Below, piece after piece: positions 37,694-47,026 of a stretch of DNA of 64,000 nt; positions within the stretch are counted from its first letter, which is position 1; every line of letters begins with the position of its first letter. The notes below the pieces were generated by a model that was not told where the DNA came from, ran no database searches, and saw only the letters and a program-made list of their open reading frames with translations. The DNA comes from Leucobacter allii (GTDB taxonomy: Bacteria > Actinomycetota > Actinomycetes > Actinomycetales > Microbacteriaceae), in the NCBI RefSeq assembly GCF_022919155.1, contig NZ_CP095045.1:1054001-1118000 (forward strand). Direction: 5' to 3'. The position numbers and the translations under genes were made by a program.

Positions 37694-38698
37694 TCAGTGC
37701 GTGGGCGCGTGGAGGTAGCGGGCGAGGCCGCGGGGCACCGGACGGGGGTCGCGGCCGAGGAAGGCGAGCATGCGCGCCCCGGTGCTCGAGAGCTGCGCGT
37801 CGAAGAAGTCCTCCCGGTGCAGTCGCAGCACGGCGAAGCCCTCCTCGCGCACCTGGTCGAGCCTGCGCTCGTCGCGGAGATACTGCCGACGATCCGTGCG
37901 ATGCTGCTCGCCGTCGTACTCGACGATGCGCCTGCGCTCGCGGTCCGCGGCATCGAACCGTCCGATGAAACGCCCCCGCCGATCGCGGATCACGGCCTGC
38001 AGCTCCAGCGTGTCGTTCCCGAGCTTCGCGAGTTCGAGATGCATGAGCGTCTCCATGCGGGACTCGGCGCCGGCTCTGGCCGCCTGCAGCGCCATGCGCA
38101 GCTTCTGGATCCCCGCGCCGCGGCTGCGAGCGGCCAGCGCGATCAGCTCCGCGTGCGCGATGAGCGGGCTCCCGCCGCGGACCGGCGCGATGAGGTGATC
38201 GGCGGCGACCACGAGCTCCCGGAACGCGAGCAGCGGCGCCGCCTGGATCAGGGCGATGCCCGGCGGCACGCAGGGGAGGAGGCGCCCGCTCGCCCGGATG
38301 ACGTGCGGGGCGAAGGGCACCGCGGTGCTGTGCCCGTGGACACCGGCGGTTCTCGCCGGCCCGTGCGGTCGCGGGATCACGACGTGGACCTCGACGCGGG
38401 TGAGGCGGATCGGGGCGCCGTGCAGCAGGAGCGCGGTCGTGCCGCTGAAGAGCTCGCCCCGCTCGGCCCTGAGCAGCGGCAGGTACGCGACGGCCGAATG
38501 CAGCAGCCGCAGACGCAGCGGGTCCGGGGAGGATCCGGCGCCGTCGGCTCGATCCGCCGCCGCGCGGACCCCGCGGTACGGGCGCAGAAGGTCGCGTCCG
38601 CGCAGGCGGTCGTCGGTGAGCCCGGCGGCGCGGCCCTCGCGCACCGAGAACGGCGCGAGCCGGAGACGGGGCGGTAGCGGCTGCGGGTGTCGCGACAT
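37694..38698 (-). CDS. DUF559 protein with a VSR/PD-(D/E)XK nuclease-like domain
   Basis: A 334-residue protein. The C-terminal 110 residues resemble the DUF559 endonuclease fold, with LGNDTLELQAVIRDRRGRF, then RIVEYDGEQHRTDRRQYLRDE and VLRLHREDFF: the YDGEQH element provides the Asp of a PD-(D/E)XK-like site. The N-terminal 200 residues resemble AbiEi-type antitoxin-like proteins (LLRPYRGVRAAAD, then GTTALLLHGAPIRL) common in actinobacteria. The start MSRHPQPLPPRLRL is chosen by similarity of layout; its ribosome-binding site is weak. It is an island between folA and dapA, transcribed against both. Biological role is unknown, possibly mobile or defence related. Confidence 0.75.
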   Translation of the reverse strand: MSRHPQPLPPRLRLAPFSVREGRAAGLTDDRLRGRDLLRPYRGVRAAADRADGAGSSPDPLRLRLLHSAVAYLPLLRAERGELFSGTTALLLHGAPIRLTRVEVHVVIPRPHGPARTAGVHGHSTAVPFAPHVIRASGRLLPCVPPGIALIQAAPLLAFRELVVAADHLIAPVRGGSPLIAHAELIALAARSRGAGIQKLRMALQAARAGAESRMETLMHLELAKLGNDTLELQAVIRDRRGRFIGRFDAADRERRRIVEYDGEQHRTDRRQYLRDERRLDQVREEGFAVLRLHREDFFDAQLSSTGARMLAFLGRDPRPVPRGLARYLHAPTH

Positions 38699-38808
38699 GC
38701 TCCGATGCTGCCCCGGCGCAGCGCGGATCCCGTGATATCCACAGGGCGCACCCGACGCACGCGGGCTCGGCGCGCCTGTGAGCGGCATCCGCTCCGCCCG
38801 ATGCGGCT

Positions 38809-38822
38809 GCGGAATTCACGCG
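38809..38822 (-). repeat. Right copy of the 14-bp inverted repeat
   Basis: GCGGAATTCACGCG is the exact complement of 37621-37634. Flanking bases do not extend the match. Confidence 0.6.
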
Positions 38823-39005
38823 CGGCGGGGCGACTGCGCGGAATGCGCCCGCTTCGCGTCATCCGCGGCGCTTTCCCCCCCCGGGGGGGGGAGAGGAGCG
38901 GGGACGGTGCCGCGACGCGCCCCGGGAGCAGGGGCGGAGCCCCGGGCCGCCCGAGGGAGTGCGGAGGGGCGGAGCCGCCTGGGCGCCCGGAGCCGAAAGG
39001 TCCGG

Positions 39006-39011
39006 TAGCCT
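39006..39011 (+). promoter_or_regulatory. dapA: -10 hexamer TAGCCT, leaderless promoter of dapA
   Basis: TAGCCT is followed by AGGAGG and then GTG at 39018. AGGAGG directly abuts the start codon, too close to work as a ribosome-binding site, so a leaderless start is preferred. Confidence 0.5.
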
Positions 39012-39017
39012 AGGAGG

Positions 39018-39995
39018 GTGGCACACCAGGAAAACCCCTTCGGTCAGGTCCTCGTCGCGCTCGTCACGCCCTTCCAGGCCGACGGCGAAGTCGATTGGGC
39101 CGCGACCGAGAAGCACATCGACGACTGCATCCAGAGCGGCGCCGACGGCATCGTGGTCACCGGGACGACCGGCGAGACCTCGACGCTGACGGACCCCGAG
39201 AAGATCAGGCTCGTCGAGGTCGCGAAGTCGGTGTCCGCGGGCCGCGCCAAGATCATCACGGGCGGCGGCTCCAACGAGACCGCGCACGCCATCGAGCTCT
39301 ACCGCGCCAGCGAGCGGGCCGGGGCCGACGGCGTCATGATCGTCACGCCGTACTACAACAAGCCGACGCAGGCGGGCCTGCTCACGCACTTCCGCCTCGT
39401 CGCCGATGCGACCGACCTCCCGGTGATCCTCTACGACATCCCCGGCCGCACGGGCGTGCCCATCATGTACGAGACGATCCTCCGCCTCGCCAAGCACCCC
39501 AACATCCTCGCCGTGAAGGACGCCAAGGGCGACCTCAGCGAGGTGAGCCGCGTGCTCAACCAGACCGACCTCATGTACTTCTCCGGGGACGACGCGAACG
39601 TGCTCCCCGAGCTGGCGATCGGCGCGACCGGCCTCATCGGCGTCACGGCGAACATCGCCTCGGCGCCGTACCGCGCCATCATCGACGCGGTCAACGCCGG
39701 CGACCTGCACACCGCGCGCGACATGCACCAGCGGCTCGAGCCGCTCGTGCGCGCCGTCATGACGCACGTGCCCGGTACTGTGTCGACGAAGTACATCCTG
39801 CACGGGCTCGGCCGCATCGGCAGCCCCCGTGTCCGACTGCCCCTCGTGGGTCCGGAGGAGTGGGAGGCCGCCCTCATCGAGGACGAGCTCTCCCTCGTGA
39901 CGGACGTCCCGGGCGTCGATTTCTCGAACTTCAGGCCGGACCGCAACGCGGCTGCCGGCGGTGCCCTGCCCCAGATCGCAGGCACCACCCGCTAA
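39018..39995 (+). CDS. dapA: 4-hydroxy-tetrahydrodipicolinate synthase
   Basis: A 325-residue class I aldolase that condenses pyruvate with aspartate semialdehyde, the committed step to DAP and lysine. The Schiff-base lysine lies in ILAVKDAKGDLSEV. The Thr/Thr/Tyr relay is in VVTGTTGETSTL and VTPYYNKPTQAG, and YDIPGRTGVP is classical. GTG is the start. RNase J begins 14 bp downstream with its own GGAGG site, so the two genes are probably co-transcribed. Confidence 0.96.
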   Translation: MAHQENPFGQVLVALVTPFQADGEVDWAATEKHIDDCIQSGADGIVVTGTTGETSTLTDPEKIRLVEVAKSVSAGRAKIITGGGSNETAHAIELYRASERAGADGVMIVTPYYNKPTQAGLLTHFRLVADATDLPVILYDIPGRTGVPIMYETILRLAKHPNILAVKDAKGDLSEVSRVLNQTDLMYFSGDDANVLPELAIGATGLIGVTANIASAPYRAIIDAVNAGDLHTARDMHQRLEPLVRAVMTHVPGTVSTKYILHGLGRIGSPRVRLPLVGPEEWEAALIEDELSLVTDVPGVDFSNFRPDRNAAAGGALPQIAGTTR

Positions 39996-40009
39996 TAACA
40001 GGAGGCCCA

Positions 40010-41685
40010 GTGCCCAACCCCCCATCACCCCGCCCGCACTCGAAGCGGGCACCCTCCGCGTCACGCCGCTCGGCGGACTCGGCGAAGTCGGCCGCAACAT
40101 GACGGTCTACGAGATCGACGGCAAGCTGCTCGTCGTGGACTGCGGCGTGCTCTTCCCCGAGGAGCACCAGCCGGGCGTGGATCTCATCCTCCCCGACATC
40201 TCGAAGATCGAGGATCGGCTCGGCGACATCGTCGCCGTGGTCCTCACGCACGGCCACGAGGACCATATCGGCGGTGTGCCGTACCTGCTCAAGCGCCGCG
40301 AGAACATCCCGCTGATCGGATCGAAGCTCACCCTCGCCTTCGTCGAGGCGAAGCTGAAGGAGCACCGCATCCGCCCCGAGACGCGCGTCGTCGCCGAGGG
40401 CGACCGCATCACCACGGGCCCCTTCGATCTCGAGTTCATCGCGGTGAACCACTCGATCCCCGACGCGCTCGCGGTCGCGATCCGCACGGACGCCGGCCTC
40501 GTGATCGGCACGGGCGACTTCAAGATGGACCAGCTGCCGCTCGACGGCCGCATCACCGATCTGCGCGCCTTCGCCCGCCTGGGCGAGGAGGGCGTCGACC
40601 TCTTCATGACGGACTCGACGAACGCCGAGGTGCCCGGCTTCACCCCGCTCGAGAAGGACATCGGGCCCGTGCTCGAGCGCGTCATCGAGAAGGCCACGGG
40701 CAAGGTCGTCGTCGCGAGCTTCTCGAGTCACGTCCACCGCGTGCAGCAGGTGCTCGACGCCGCTCAGAAGAACGGCCGCCGTGTCGTGCTGCTCGGCCGC
40801 TCCATGGTGCGCAACATGAAGATCGCCTCCGACCTCGGCTACCTCGAGGTGCCCGAGGGCGTGCTCGTCGACCTCAAGAAGAGCGGCGACATCCCGGACG
40901 AGCGCATCGTCTACATGTCCACCGGCTCCCAGGGCGAGCCGATGGCGGTGCTCAGCCGCATGGCGAACCAGGAGCACCAGGTCGAGATCGGCGCGGGCGA
41001 CACGGTGATCCTCGCGTCGAGCCTCATCCCGGGCAACGAGAACTCGGTGTACCGCGTCATCAACGGCCTCATGAAGCTCGGCGCGCACGTCGTGCACAAG
41101 GGCAACGCGAAGGTGCACGTCTCCGGCCACGCCTCGGCGGGCGAGCTCATGTACTGCTACAACATCGTGCGGCCGAAGAACGTCATGCCGATCCACGGCG
41201 AGTACCGGCACCTCATCGCGAACGCGGGCGTCGCGATCGAGACCGGGGTGCCGCAGAACCGCACCATCATCGGCGAGAACGGCACGGTCGTCGACCTCGT
41301 CGACGGCGTGGCGCGCAAGGTCGGCCAGCTCGAGATCGATTTCATCTACGTCGACGGCAAGAGCGTCGGCCGCGTCACCGACGACGATCTGCGGGATCGC
41401 CGCACGCTCGCCGAGGAGGGCTTCATCTCGGTGATCACTGTCGTCGAGACGAGCCTCGGCCAGATCGTCTCCGGTCCCGAGGTGCACGCCAAGGGCGTCG
41501 CCGAGGACGACCGGGTCTTCGACAAGATCAAGCCGCAGATCGCCGATGCGCTCGAGCAGGCCATGAAGGACGGCGTCACCGATCAGCACGCCCTGCAGCA
41601 GATCACCCGCCGCACGGTCGGCCGCTGGGTCGGCACGAAGCTGCGCCGCAAGTCGATGATCGTCCCCGTCGTGGTGGTGGTGTAG
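40010..41685 (+). pseudogene. rnj: Ribonuclease J, frameshifted near its start (probably one base missing)
   Basis: The expected start is GTG 40010, after GGAGG. From it the frame reads VPNPP and then leaves the RNase J frame; ITPPALEAGTLRVTPLGG and all the rest read in the -1 frame. Adding one C to the six-C run at 40018-40023 gives VPNPPITPPALEAG and an uninterrupted 558-residue protein, the normal length. The metallo-beta-lactamase motif LTHGHEDHIGG, the beta-CASP domain (ASFSSHVHRVQQVLDAA, then STGSQGEPMAVLSRMA) and the C-terminal domain are complete. The enzyme is a 5'-3' exo- and endoribonuclease. A sequencing error is the simplest reading; an open upstream start inside dapA is unlikely. 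Confidence 0.88.
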
Positions 41686-41688
41686 GGG

Positions 41689-42801
41689 GTGGCTCCCGCC
41701 GCATCCGACGCCGTCGCCCGTTTCGCGACCGAGGCCGAGCGCTCCGAGTGGGACGCGCTCGTCGCGGCGAACCCGGGCGGCGGCGAGGTGTGGATGGGCG
41801 ACGCCTACCTGGGCGTGAAGCGCCGAGAGGGGCGGTACCGGGATCGGCGCGTCATCGTCGAGCGGACCGCGGCGCCGCCCGTCGCGGTCGGCGTGCTCGC
41901 CAAGCGCGTGCCGCTGCTCGGCGAGTGGTGGCATCTGCCGGCGGGTCCCGCGGGCGAGGATCCCGAGGCGGTGCTCGCCGTCTCGGCCGCGGTGGCCGCG
42001 CTCGCGCGCCGCAGCGGCGCGTTCCTCCTGAAGATCGAACCGCGCCTCGCCCCGGCCGCGCGGCCCGCGATCCGCGCCGCCGGGTACCGCGAGACCGTCC
42101 GGATCATCCCGAACCCGTCGACCGTGCTCGTCGACGTCGCGACGGAGGCCGCCCCGGGAACGCCCGAGGCGGATCGCGAGCTCCTCGCCGGGCTCGGGAA
42201 GAAGGCCCGCAACGCGATCACGCGCGCCGCGCGCGACGGCATCGTCGCCTCGCGGGTCCCCGCGACGGAGGAGAACTGCGCCGCGTTCGTCCGTCTGCTC
42301 CAGGAGACCGCCGAGGGTCGGTTCGTGCTGCGCTCGGAGCGGTACTACCGCGAGTTCTGGCAGAGCTTCTCCCGCTCGGGCGACGGCCAGCTGTTCCTCG
42401 CCCATCGCCCGGACGCCGATGGCGCGCCGGTGCTCGTCGCCGGCGCCTTCGCCATGGGGCTCGGCGCGAAGACCACCTACAAGGACGGCGCCTCGGTGCG
42501 GGCGAAGACCGCGTACGGCGCGTCGCACGCGCTGCAGTGGGAGGTCCTGCGGTGGGCGAACGCGCGAGGCGCGACCGTGCACGACCTGTGCGGGGCGCCC
42601 CCGAGCGATCGCGCGGACGACCGCGAGCATCCGCTCTTCGGCGTCGGCCAGTTCAAGCGATCCTTCCAGCCCGTGATCACGGACTACGCGGGCGCCTACG
42701 ATCTGCCGCTGCGACGGCGCGCCTACGCGCTGTGGACCCGGCTCGGCGATCGGATCGCGCGCCGCGCCTCCCTCGCCCTGCAGAAGGACCCCTACTACTG
42801 A
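41689..42801 (+). CDS. FemAB/FemX-like aminoacyltransferase (first of two)
   Basis: A 370-residue cytoplasmic protein of the peptidoglycan bridge-forming (FemABX) family, with two GNAT-like halves. Recognisable segments are the GLGKKARNAITRAARDGIV motif, the RSERYYREFWQSFSRSG helix and the C-terminal YGASHALQWEVLRWANARGA, which precedes the HDLCGAPPS strand. Such enzymes use aminoacyl-tRNA to add residues to the stem peptide of lipid II. The GTG start is 3 bp after rnj, and its TGA overlaps the ATG of the MurJ-like gene. The tRNA or amino acid used cannot be inferred. Confidence 0.8.
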   Translation: MAPAASDAVARFATEAERSEWDALVAANPGGGEVWMGDAYLGVKRREGRYRDRRVIVERTAAPPVAVGVLAKRVPLLGEWWHLPAGPAGEDPEAVLAVSAAVAALARRSGAFLLKIEPRLAPAARPAIRAAGYRETVRIIPNPSTVLVDVATEAAPGTPEADRELLAGLGKKARNAITRAARDGIVASRVPATEENCAAFVRLLQETAEGRFVLRSERYYREFWQSFSRSGDGQLFLAHRPDADGAPVLVAGAFAMGLGAKTTYKDGASVRAKTAYGASHALQWEVLRWANARGATVHDLCGAPPSDRADDREHPLFGVGQFKRSFQPVITDYAGAYDLPLRRRAYALWTRLGDRIARRASLALQKDPYY

Positions 42802-44420
42802 TGGCCGCAGGACTCATCCGCGCGAGCGCCGTGATGGCGTCGGGCACCATGGTGTCGCGCATCCTCGGCCTCGTGAAGGCCGTGCTGCTCGCCTACGCGA
42901 TCGGCTCCGTCGGCGCCGTCTCCGCCGACGCCTTCGCCAACGGCAACCTGCTGCCGAACACCCTGTACATGGTGCTCCTCGGCGGCATGCTCAACGCGGT
43001 GCTCGTGCCGCAGATCGTCCGGGCCGCGCACGGCCCCGACGGCGGCGCGGGCTACATCAACAAGATCCTCACGCTGATCTCCGCCGTGCTCTTCGCGATC
43101 ACGGTGATCGCGATGCTCGCGGCCCCCTGGATCGTGTGGCTGACCGCGGTGCACTGGCCGCCCGAGCAGCTGGCGCTCGCGACGGGCTTCGCGTACTGGT
43201 GCCTCCCGCAGATCGTGTTCTACGGCCTCTACACGGTGCTCGGCGAGGTGCTCAACGCCAAGAGCGTGTTCGGCCCGTTCACCTGGGCCCCCGTGCTCAA
43301 CAACGTCATCGGCATCGCGGGCATCGTGCTCTTCATCGTGCTCTTCGGCGCCGACCCGCACGGCTCCCGCACGGTCTTCGAATGGGACCCGCTCTCGATC
43401 GGCGTGCTCGCCGGCAGTGCGACGCTCGGCGTGGTCGCGCAGGCGCTGATCCTCTTCGTCTCCTGGCGGAAGGCGGGGATCCGCTACCGTCCCGACTTCA
43501 AGTGGAAGGGCATGGGCCTCGGCCGCACCGCCCGCATCGCGAGCTGGAGCCTCGCGACGATCACCGTGATGCAGCTCGGCGGCTTCGTGACGAACAACAT
43601 CGTCGCGATCGGCTCGGGCGACGGGCCGTCCACGAGCGCGATGCAGAACGTGTGGCTCATCTTCATGATGCCGCACTCGGTGATCGCCGTCTCGCTCGCG
43701 ACCGCGTACTTCACGCGGCTCTCCGAATGGGGGCAGACCGGGCGGATGGCGGAGTTCCGCGCCGACTTCTCCGCCTCGGCGCGGCAGATCGCGCTCGTCA
43801 TGGTGCTCGGCTCGGCGGCGCTCTTCGCGGCGGCGCCCTTCGTGGCCCGCATCATCAACTTCGGGGCGACGGCGCTGCAGGTGGAGCAGTTCGCGCAGGC
43901 GCTCCAGGCGTACGTGGTGAGCCTCGCCGCCTACAGCTTCCTCTTCGTCGTGCAGCGGGCCTTCTACGCCCTCTCCGACACCCGCACGCCGTTCGTCTTC
44001 ACCTCCGTGCAGATGGGCATCGTGATCGCGCTGTCCCTGTGCCTGCCCGCCGTGCTCCCCGCGGCGCGCATCGGCATGGGCTTCGCGCTCGTCTGGTCCT
44101 TCGCCACGATCGTGCAGGCGCTCCTCGCGAGCTGGATGCTGCGGCGCAAGATCGGGGCGATCGACGGCCGCCGGATCCTGCGCAGCGTCGTCACCTTCGT
44201 GCTGGCCGCCGCGCCGGCGCTCCTGCTCGGCCTGCTCGTCGCGTGGCTGCTCCGTCTCGCCGTGCCCGACGCCGGCGCGCCCATCGCCCTCGCCTTCGCC
44301 CTCGCCGTCACCGCCGTCGTCGCCGGCGCCTACGTCCTCTGCCTGGGCCTGCTCCGCTCGCCAGAGCTCGCCGAGCTCACCGCATTCGTCTCCCGCAAAC
44401 TCCGAAGGAACCGCTCGTGA
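42801..44420 (+). CDS. MurJ-like lipid II flippase
   Basis: A 539-residue membrane protein of the MOP/MviN superfamily with about 14 helices. The N-terminus RASAVMASGTMVSRILGLVKAVLLAYAIG is the classic MurJ opening, followed by DAFANGNLLPNTLYMVLLGGMLNAVLVP. It lacks the large C-terminal pseudokinase part found in many actinobacterial MviN proteins, so it may be a second paralogue. Its ATG overlaps the stop of the first FemX-like gene (ATG within TGATG), and its stop overlaps the GTG of the second, which argues for a tightly coupled lipid II branching and export module. Confidence 0.85.
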   Translation: MAAGLIRASAVMASGTMVSRILGLVKAVLLAYAIGSVGAVSADAFANGNLLPNTLYMVLLGGMLNAVLVPQIVRAAHGPDGGAGYINKILTLISAVLFAITVIAMLAAPWIVWLTAVHWPPEQLALATGFAYWCLPQIVFYGLYTVLGEVLNAKSVFGPFTWAPVLNNVIGIAGIVLFIVLFGADPHGSRTVFEWDPLSIGVLAGSATLGVVAQALILFVSWRKAGIRYRPDFKWKGMGLGRTARIASWSLATITVMQLGGFVTNNIVAIGSGDGPSTSAMQNVWLIFMMPHSVIAVSLATAYFTRLSEWGQTGRMAEFRADFSASARQIALVMVLGSAALFAAAPFVARIINFGATALQVEQFAQALQAYVVSLAAYSFLFVVQRAFYALSDTRTPFVFTSVQMGIVIALSLCLPAVLPAARIGMGFALVWSFATIVQALLASWMLRRKIGAIDGRRILRSVVTFVLAAAPALLLGLLVAWLLRLAVPDAGAPIALAFALAVTAVVAGAYVLCLGLLRSPELAELTAFVSRKLRRNRS

Positions 44421-45451
44421 CCTCCGCCGCGAACCTCACCGTCACCCCCTGCACCGATCGCGCCGAGTGGGACGCGACCATCAGGCGCCTCGGCGGCCAC
44501 CCCCTGCAGCTGTGGGGCTGGGGCGAACTGAAGGCCGCGCACCGCTGGAGCGCCGAGCGCGTGCTCGTCCGCGCCGGCGACGGGAGCGTCGTCGGCGCCT
44601 GCCAGCTCCTCACGCGCCGACTGCCCGGCCCGCTCGGCGGCTTCGTCTACGCGCCGCGCGGCCCCGTCGTGGCCCGCGACGCCGCCGATCCCGAGCGGCC
44701 CGCCGCCGAGCCCGGCCCCGCCGCCATCGCGGAGGCCGTCGCCGAGCACGTGCGCGCCACCCGTCGCGCCGTCGCCGTGTCGATCGAGCCCGATGAGGAC
44801 GCCGGCGCCTTCCCGCTCGGGCCGAAGTGGCGGGAGGCCCGGACGCCCGTGCTGCCCGCGCGCACGCTGATCCTCGACCTGCGCACGCCGGAGGACGAGC
44901 TGCTCGGCGACATGTCGAAGAAGCACCGGCAGTACGTGCGCAAGGCCGGTCGGGAGGAGTCGCTCGAGATCCGCCCCGTGGAGACGCGCGCGCAGCTCGA
45001 CGCGTGCCTCGAGGTCTACCGGCGGACGAGCGAGCGCGCCGACTTCGGCCTGCACGAGGACTCCTACTACCACGACGCGTTCACGATGCTCGGGGAGGAC
45101 GCGCCGGTGTGGGCGGCCTACGTCGAGGACCGCCCCGTCGCCTTCCTCTTCATGGCGAAATCGGAGCGCACCGCCTTCGAGCTCTACGGCGGCATGGACG
45201 AGACGGGGCAGCGGCTCCGCGCGAACTACGCGCTGAAGTGGCACGTGATCCGGCACATGCGCTCGATCGGGATCGAGCGCTACGACTTCGGCGGCCTCAT
45301 CAACGACGGCGTGACGACCTTCAAGAAGGGCTGGGCCTCGCACGAGAACCTGCTCGCGGGCTCGTGGGACCGCCCGGGGCCGGGGTACGGGATCTGGACC
45401 GAGGGGCTGCCGCTCGCCAAGCGGGTCGTGCGCGCGCTCCGCCGCCGCTGA
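44417..45451 (+). CDS. FemAB/FemX-like aminoacyltransferase (second of two)
   Basis: A 344-residue protein with strong FemX features: the substrate-site segment HPLQLWGWGELKAAHRW, LLGDMSKKHRQYVRKAGREE, VYRRTSERADFGLHEDSYY, and a C-terminal YDFGGLINDGVTTFKKGW. Compared with the first copy it keeps the classic KxRxxVRKA core. GTG is the start, overlapping the MurJ-like stop (GTGA), with GAAGGA upstream. It ends 6 bp before jetA. Together the two transferases could add an interpeptide bridge residue pair; this is inference. Confidence 0.85.
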   Translation: MTSAANLTVTPCTDRAEWDATIRRLGGHPLQLWGWGELKAAHRWSAERVLVRAGDGSVVGACQLLTRRLPGPLGGFVYAPRGPVVARDAADPERPAAEPGPAAIAEAVAEHVRATRRAVAVSIEPDEDAGAFPLGPKWREARTPVLPARTLILDLRTPEDELLGDMSKKHRQYVRKAGREESLEIRPVETRAQLDACLEVYRRTSERADFGLHEDSYYHDAFTMLGEDAPVWAAYVEDRPVAFLFMAKSERTAFELYGGMDETGQRLRANYALKWHVIRHMRSIGIERYDFGGLINDGVTTFKKGWASHENLLAGSWDRPGPGYGIWTEGLPLAKRVVRALRRR

Positions 45452-45457
45452 GCCCGC

Positions 45458-47026
45458 GTGACCGCCACCCGCGCCGCGGGCGCCTACCGGCGCGCCCTCG
45501 CGGCATTCACGAACCCCACGCTCGACCTCCTGCACGGGCGCCACGCGCCGTTCGTCGTCGCCGTGCTGTCGCTCGTCTTCACGGCCGATCGACCGGCCGT
45601 CGCGATCCCCGACGCGCACGCCGAGATCGGCGAGGCCGTCGAGGAGCTGCGCGCCGCCGGCTACGCCGAGGAGGGCCGAGGGCTGCCCTCCGGCACGCCG
45701 CGCGAGCTCTGCCGCTCCTGGGTGCGGCTCGGCTGGCTCGTGCCGCAGATCGTCGACGGCGCGGAGGTCTACCGGCTCTCGGCGCAGGCCGTCGGCGCGC
45801 TCGAGATCGCGGGGCGCGCGGGCGGCGGCCGCAGCCGCGTCTCGCGCTCCCGCGTGCGCACGCTGCTCGACTCGGTCGAGCAGCTCGTGCAGCACGCCGA
45901 GACCGATCCCGCGGAGCGCCTCGCCCGGCTCCACGGGGAGCGTGCGGCGCTCGATGCGGAGATCGCGCGGCTGGAGGCGGCCGAGCGCGAGGGGCGGGCG
46001 ATGGATCCGCCCGACGAGGAGCAGCTCATCGAGGGCGCGGAGCACGTGCTCCACCTCTCCCGCGAGCTGCCCGCCGATTTCTCCCGGGTGGCCGAGTCGA
46101 TCAACGCCATGCAGCGCGACGTCGTCGCCGAACTGCGCCGCGACGTCCGCCCGGCGGGCGAGGTGCTCAGGGAGTACCTGCAGCGCGGGCAGCACGTCAT
46201 GCAGGCGACCCCCGAGGGACGCGCGTTCTCGGGCGCGCTCGCCCTCATCGGGGATCCGGAGCACATCGATCGGCTCACGGAACAGCTCCGCGCGCTCCTC
46301 GGGCAGCCCTTCGCCCGGCTGCTCGGGGCGCAGCAGCGGGACGACCTCGACGCCGTCGCCCGCAGGGTCGAGCAGGGCGTGCAGGAGGTGCTCACGGCGC
46401 AGCGGGGCGCCTCGCACGTCATCACCGCCCAGGTGCGCACCCACGATCCCGCGCGGGACCGCGAGGTGGACGAACTGCTGCGGAGCGTCATGTCCGGGCT
46501 GCAGGGATGGATGCGCAGCTCGCGGCCGGGCGAGGAGGTGGCGCCGGTGCGCGGCTTCCCGAGCGCGGGCATCGGGCACCTCAGGCAGACCGTCAGCGAG
46601 CTCCGCCCGCCGCGCACCCCCGCCCCGCTCGCGGACGGCGCGGCCGAGGCGGAGTTCGCCGATGCCGATACCCGTGCCTGGGGCGGTCCCCGCTACGCCG
46701 AGCTCGAGGCGTACGTCGCGGGCCTCGGCGACCGCTTCGACCTCGCCGAGGCCTTCGCGGGCGCCGACGCGTCCACGCGGCGCCCGGTCGACCTGCTCGG
46801 CCTCCTCGAGATCGCCCACCGCAACGGCATGACCGAGGGGGAGGAGGTCTCCGTGGCCCGCGCGGTCCGCCCCGACGGCACGCGGCGCGAGTTCGCCTTC
46901 GCCGCCGTCACGGCGTCCGCCGACCCCGGGCCCGACCCCGCGCCCGATCCCGACGCCGCCTCCGCGCCCGACGCCGCCCCCGCGCCCGCTCCCGCCCCCG
47001 CAGACAAGGACCCCGACGATGATTGA
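45458..47026 (+). CDS. jetA: JetA: DUF3375 (MukF/kleisin-like) subunit of a Wadjet system
   Basis: A 522-residue protein with the DUF3375 layout: an N-terminal winged-helix region ([23 protein letters not shown]), a central coiled coil ([22 protein letters not shown]), and [21 protein letters not shown] followed by [20 protein letters not shown] helical C-terminus ([19 protein letters not shown]) is followed by a Pro/Ala/Asp-rich tail. DUF3375 proteins act as the kleisin of the JetABC SMC-like complex that, with JetD, recognises and destroys small circular plasmids. GTG start, 6 bp after the FemX-like gene; the end overlaps jetB by 8 bp. Confidence 0.82.
   Translation: MTATRAAGAYRRALAAFTNPTLDLLHGRHAPFVVAVLSLVFTADRPAVAIPDAHAEIGEAVEELRAAGYAEEGRGLPSGTPRELCRSWVRLGWLVPQIVDGAEVYRLSAQAVGALEIAGRAGGGRSRVSRSRVRTLLDSVEQLVQHAETDPAERLARLHGERAALDAEIARLEAAEREGRAMDPPDEEQLIEGAEHVLHLSRELPADFSRVAESINAMQRDVVAELRRDVRPAGEVLREYLQRGQHVMQATPEGRAFSGALALIGDPEHIDRLTEQLRALLGQPFARLLGAQQRDDLDAVARRVEQGVQEVLTAQRGASHVITAQVRTHDPARDREVDELLRSVMSGLQGWMRSSRPGEEVAPVRGFPSAGIGHLRQTVSELRPPRTPAPLADGAAEAEFADADTRAWGGPRYAELEAYVAGLGDRFDLAEAFAGADASTRRPVDLLGLLEIAHRNGMTEGEEVSVARAVRPDGTRREFAFAAVTASADPGPDPAPDPDAASAPDAAPAPAPAPADKDPDDD

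Larger units (their letters stand above)
38699..39017. other. Intergenic region upstream of dapA
   Basis: No gene was found in these 319 bp. It holds the right copy of the 14-bp inverted repeat (38809-38822), a C8-G9 run at 38875-38891 that is a perfect 16-bp palindrome, GGGGC-rich repeats at 38923-38951, and the dapA -10 at 39006. Confidence 0.7.

Noticed and set aside
38923..38951. CCCCGGG-containing repeats as a terminator of an upstream gene
   Set aside because: The nearest gene upstream is on the other strand and starts there, and no stable single stem with a defined loop could be drawn.
40062..40102. Coding continuation of the rnj GTG frame to the TGA at 40100
   Set aside because: It yields a short Ser/Arg/Ala-rich peptide typical of a wrong frame; the RNase J frame is the conserved one.
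39961..41685. RNase J starting inside dapA at GTG 39961
   Set aside because: No ribosome-binding site, and the extra residues do not resemble RNase J. A one-base correction at the C run gives the normal start with GGAGG.
39931..42630. An open frame of about 900 codons on the minus strand opposite rnj and the first femX-like gene
   Set aside because: No recognisable motif, and it runs through two well-supported plus-strand genes.
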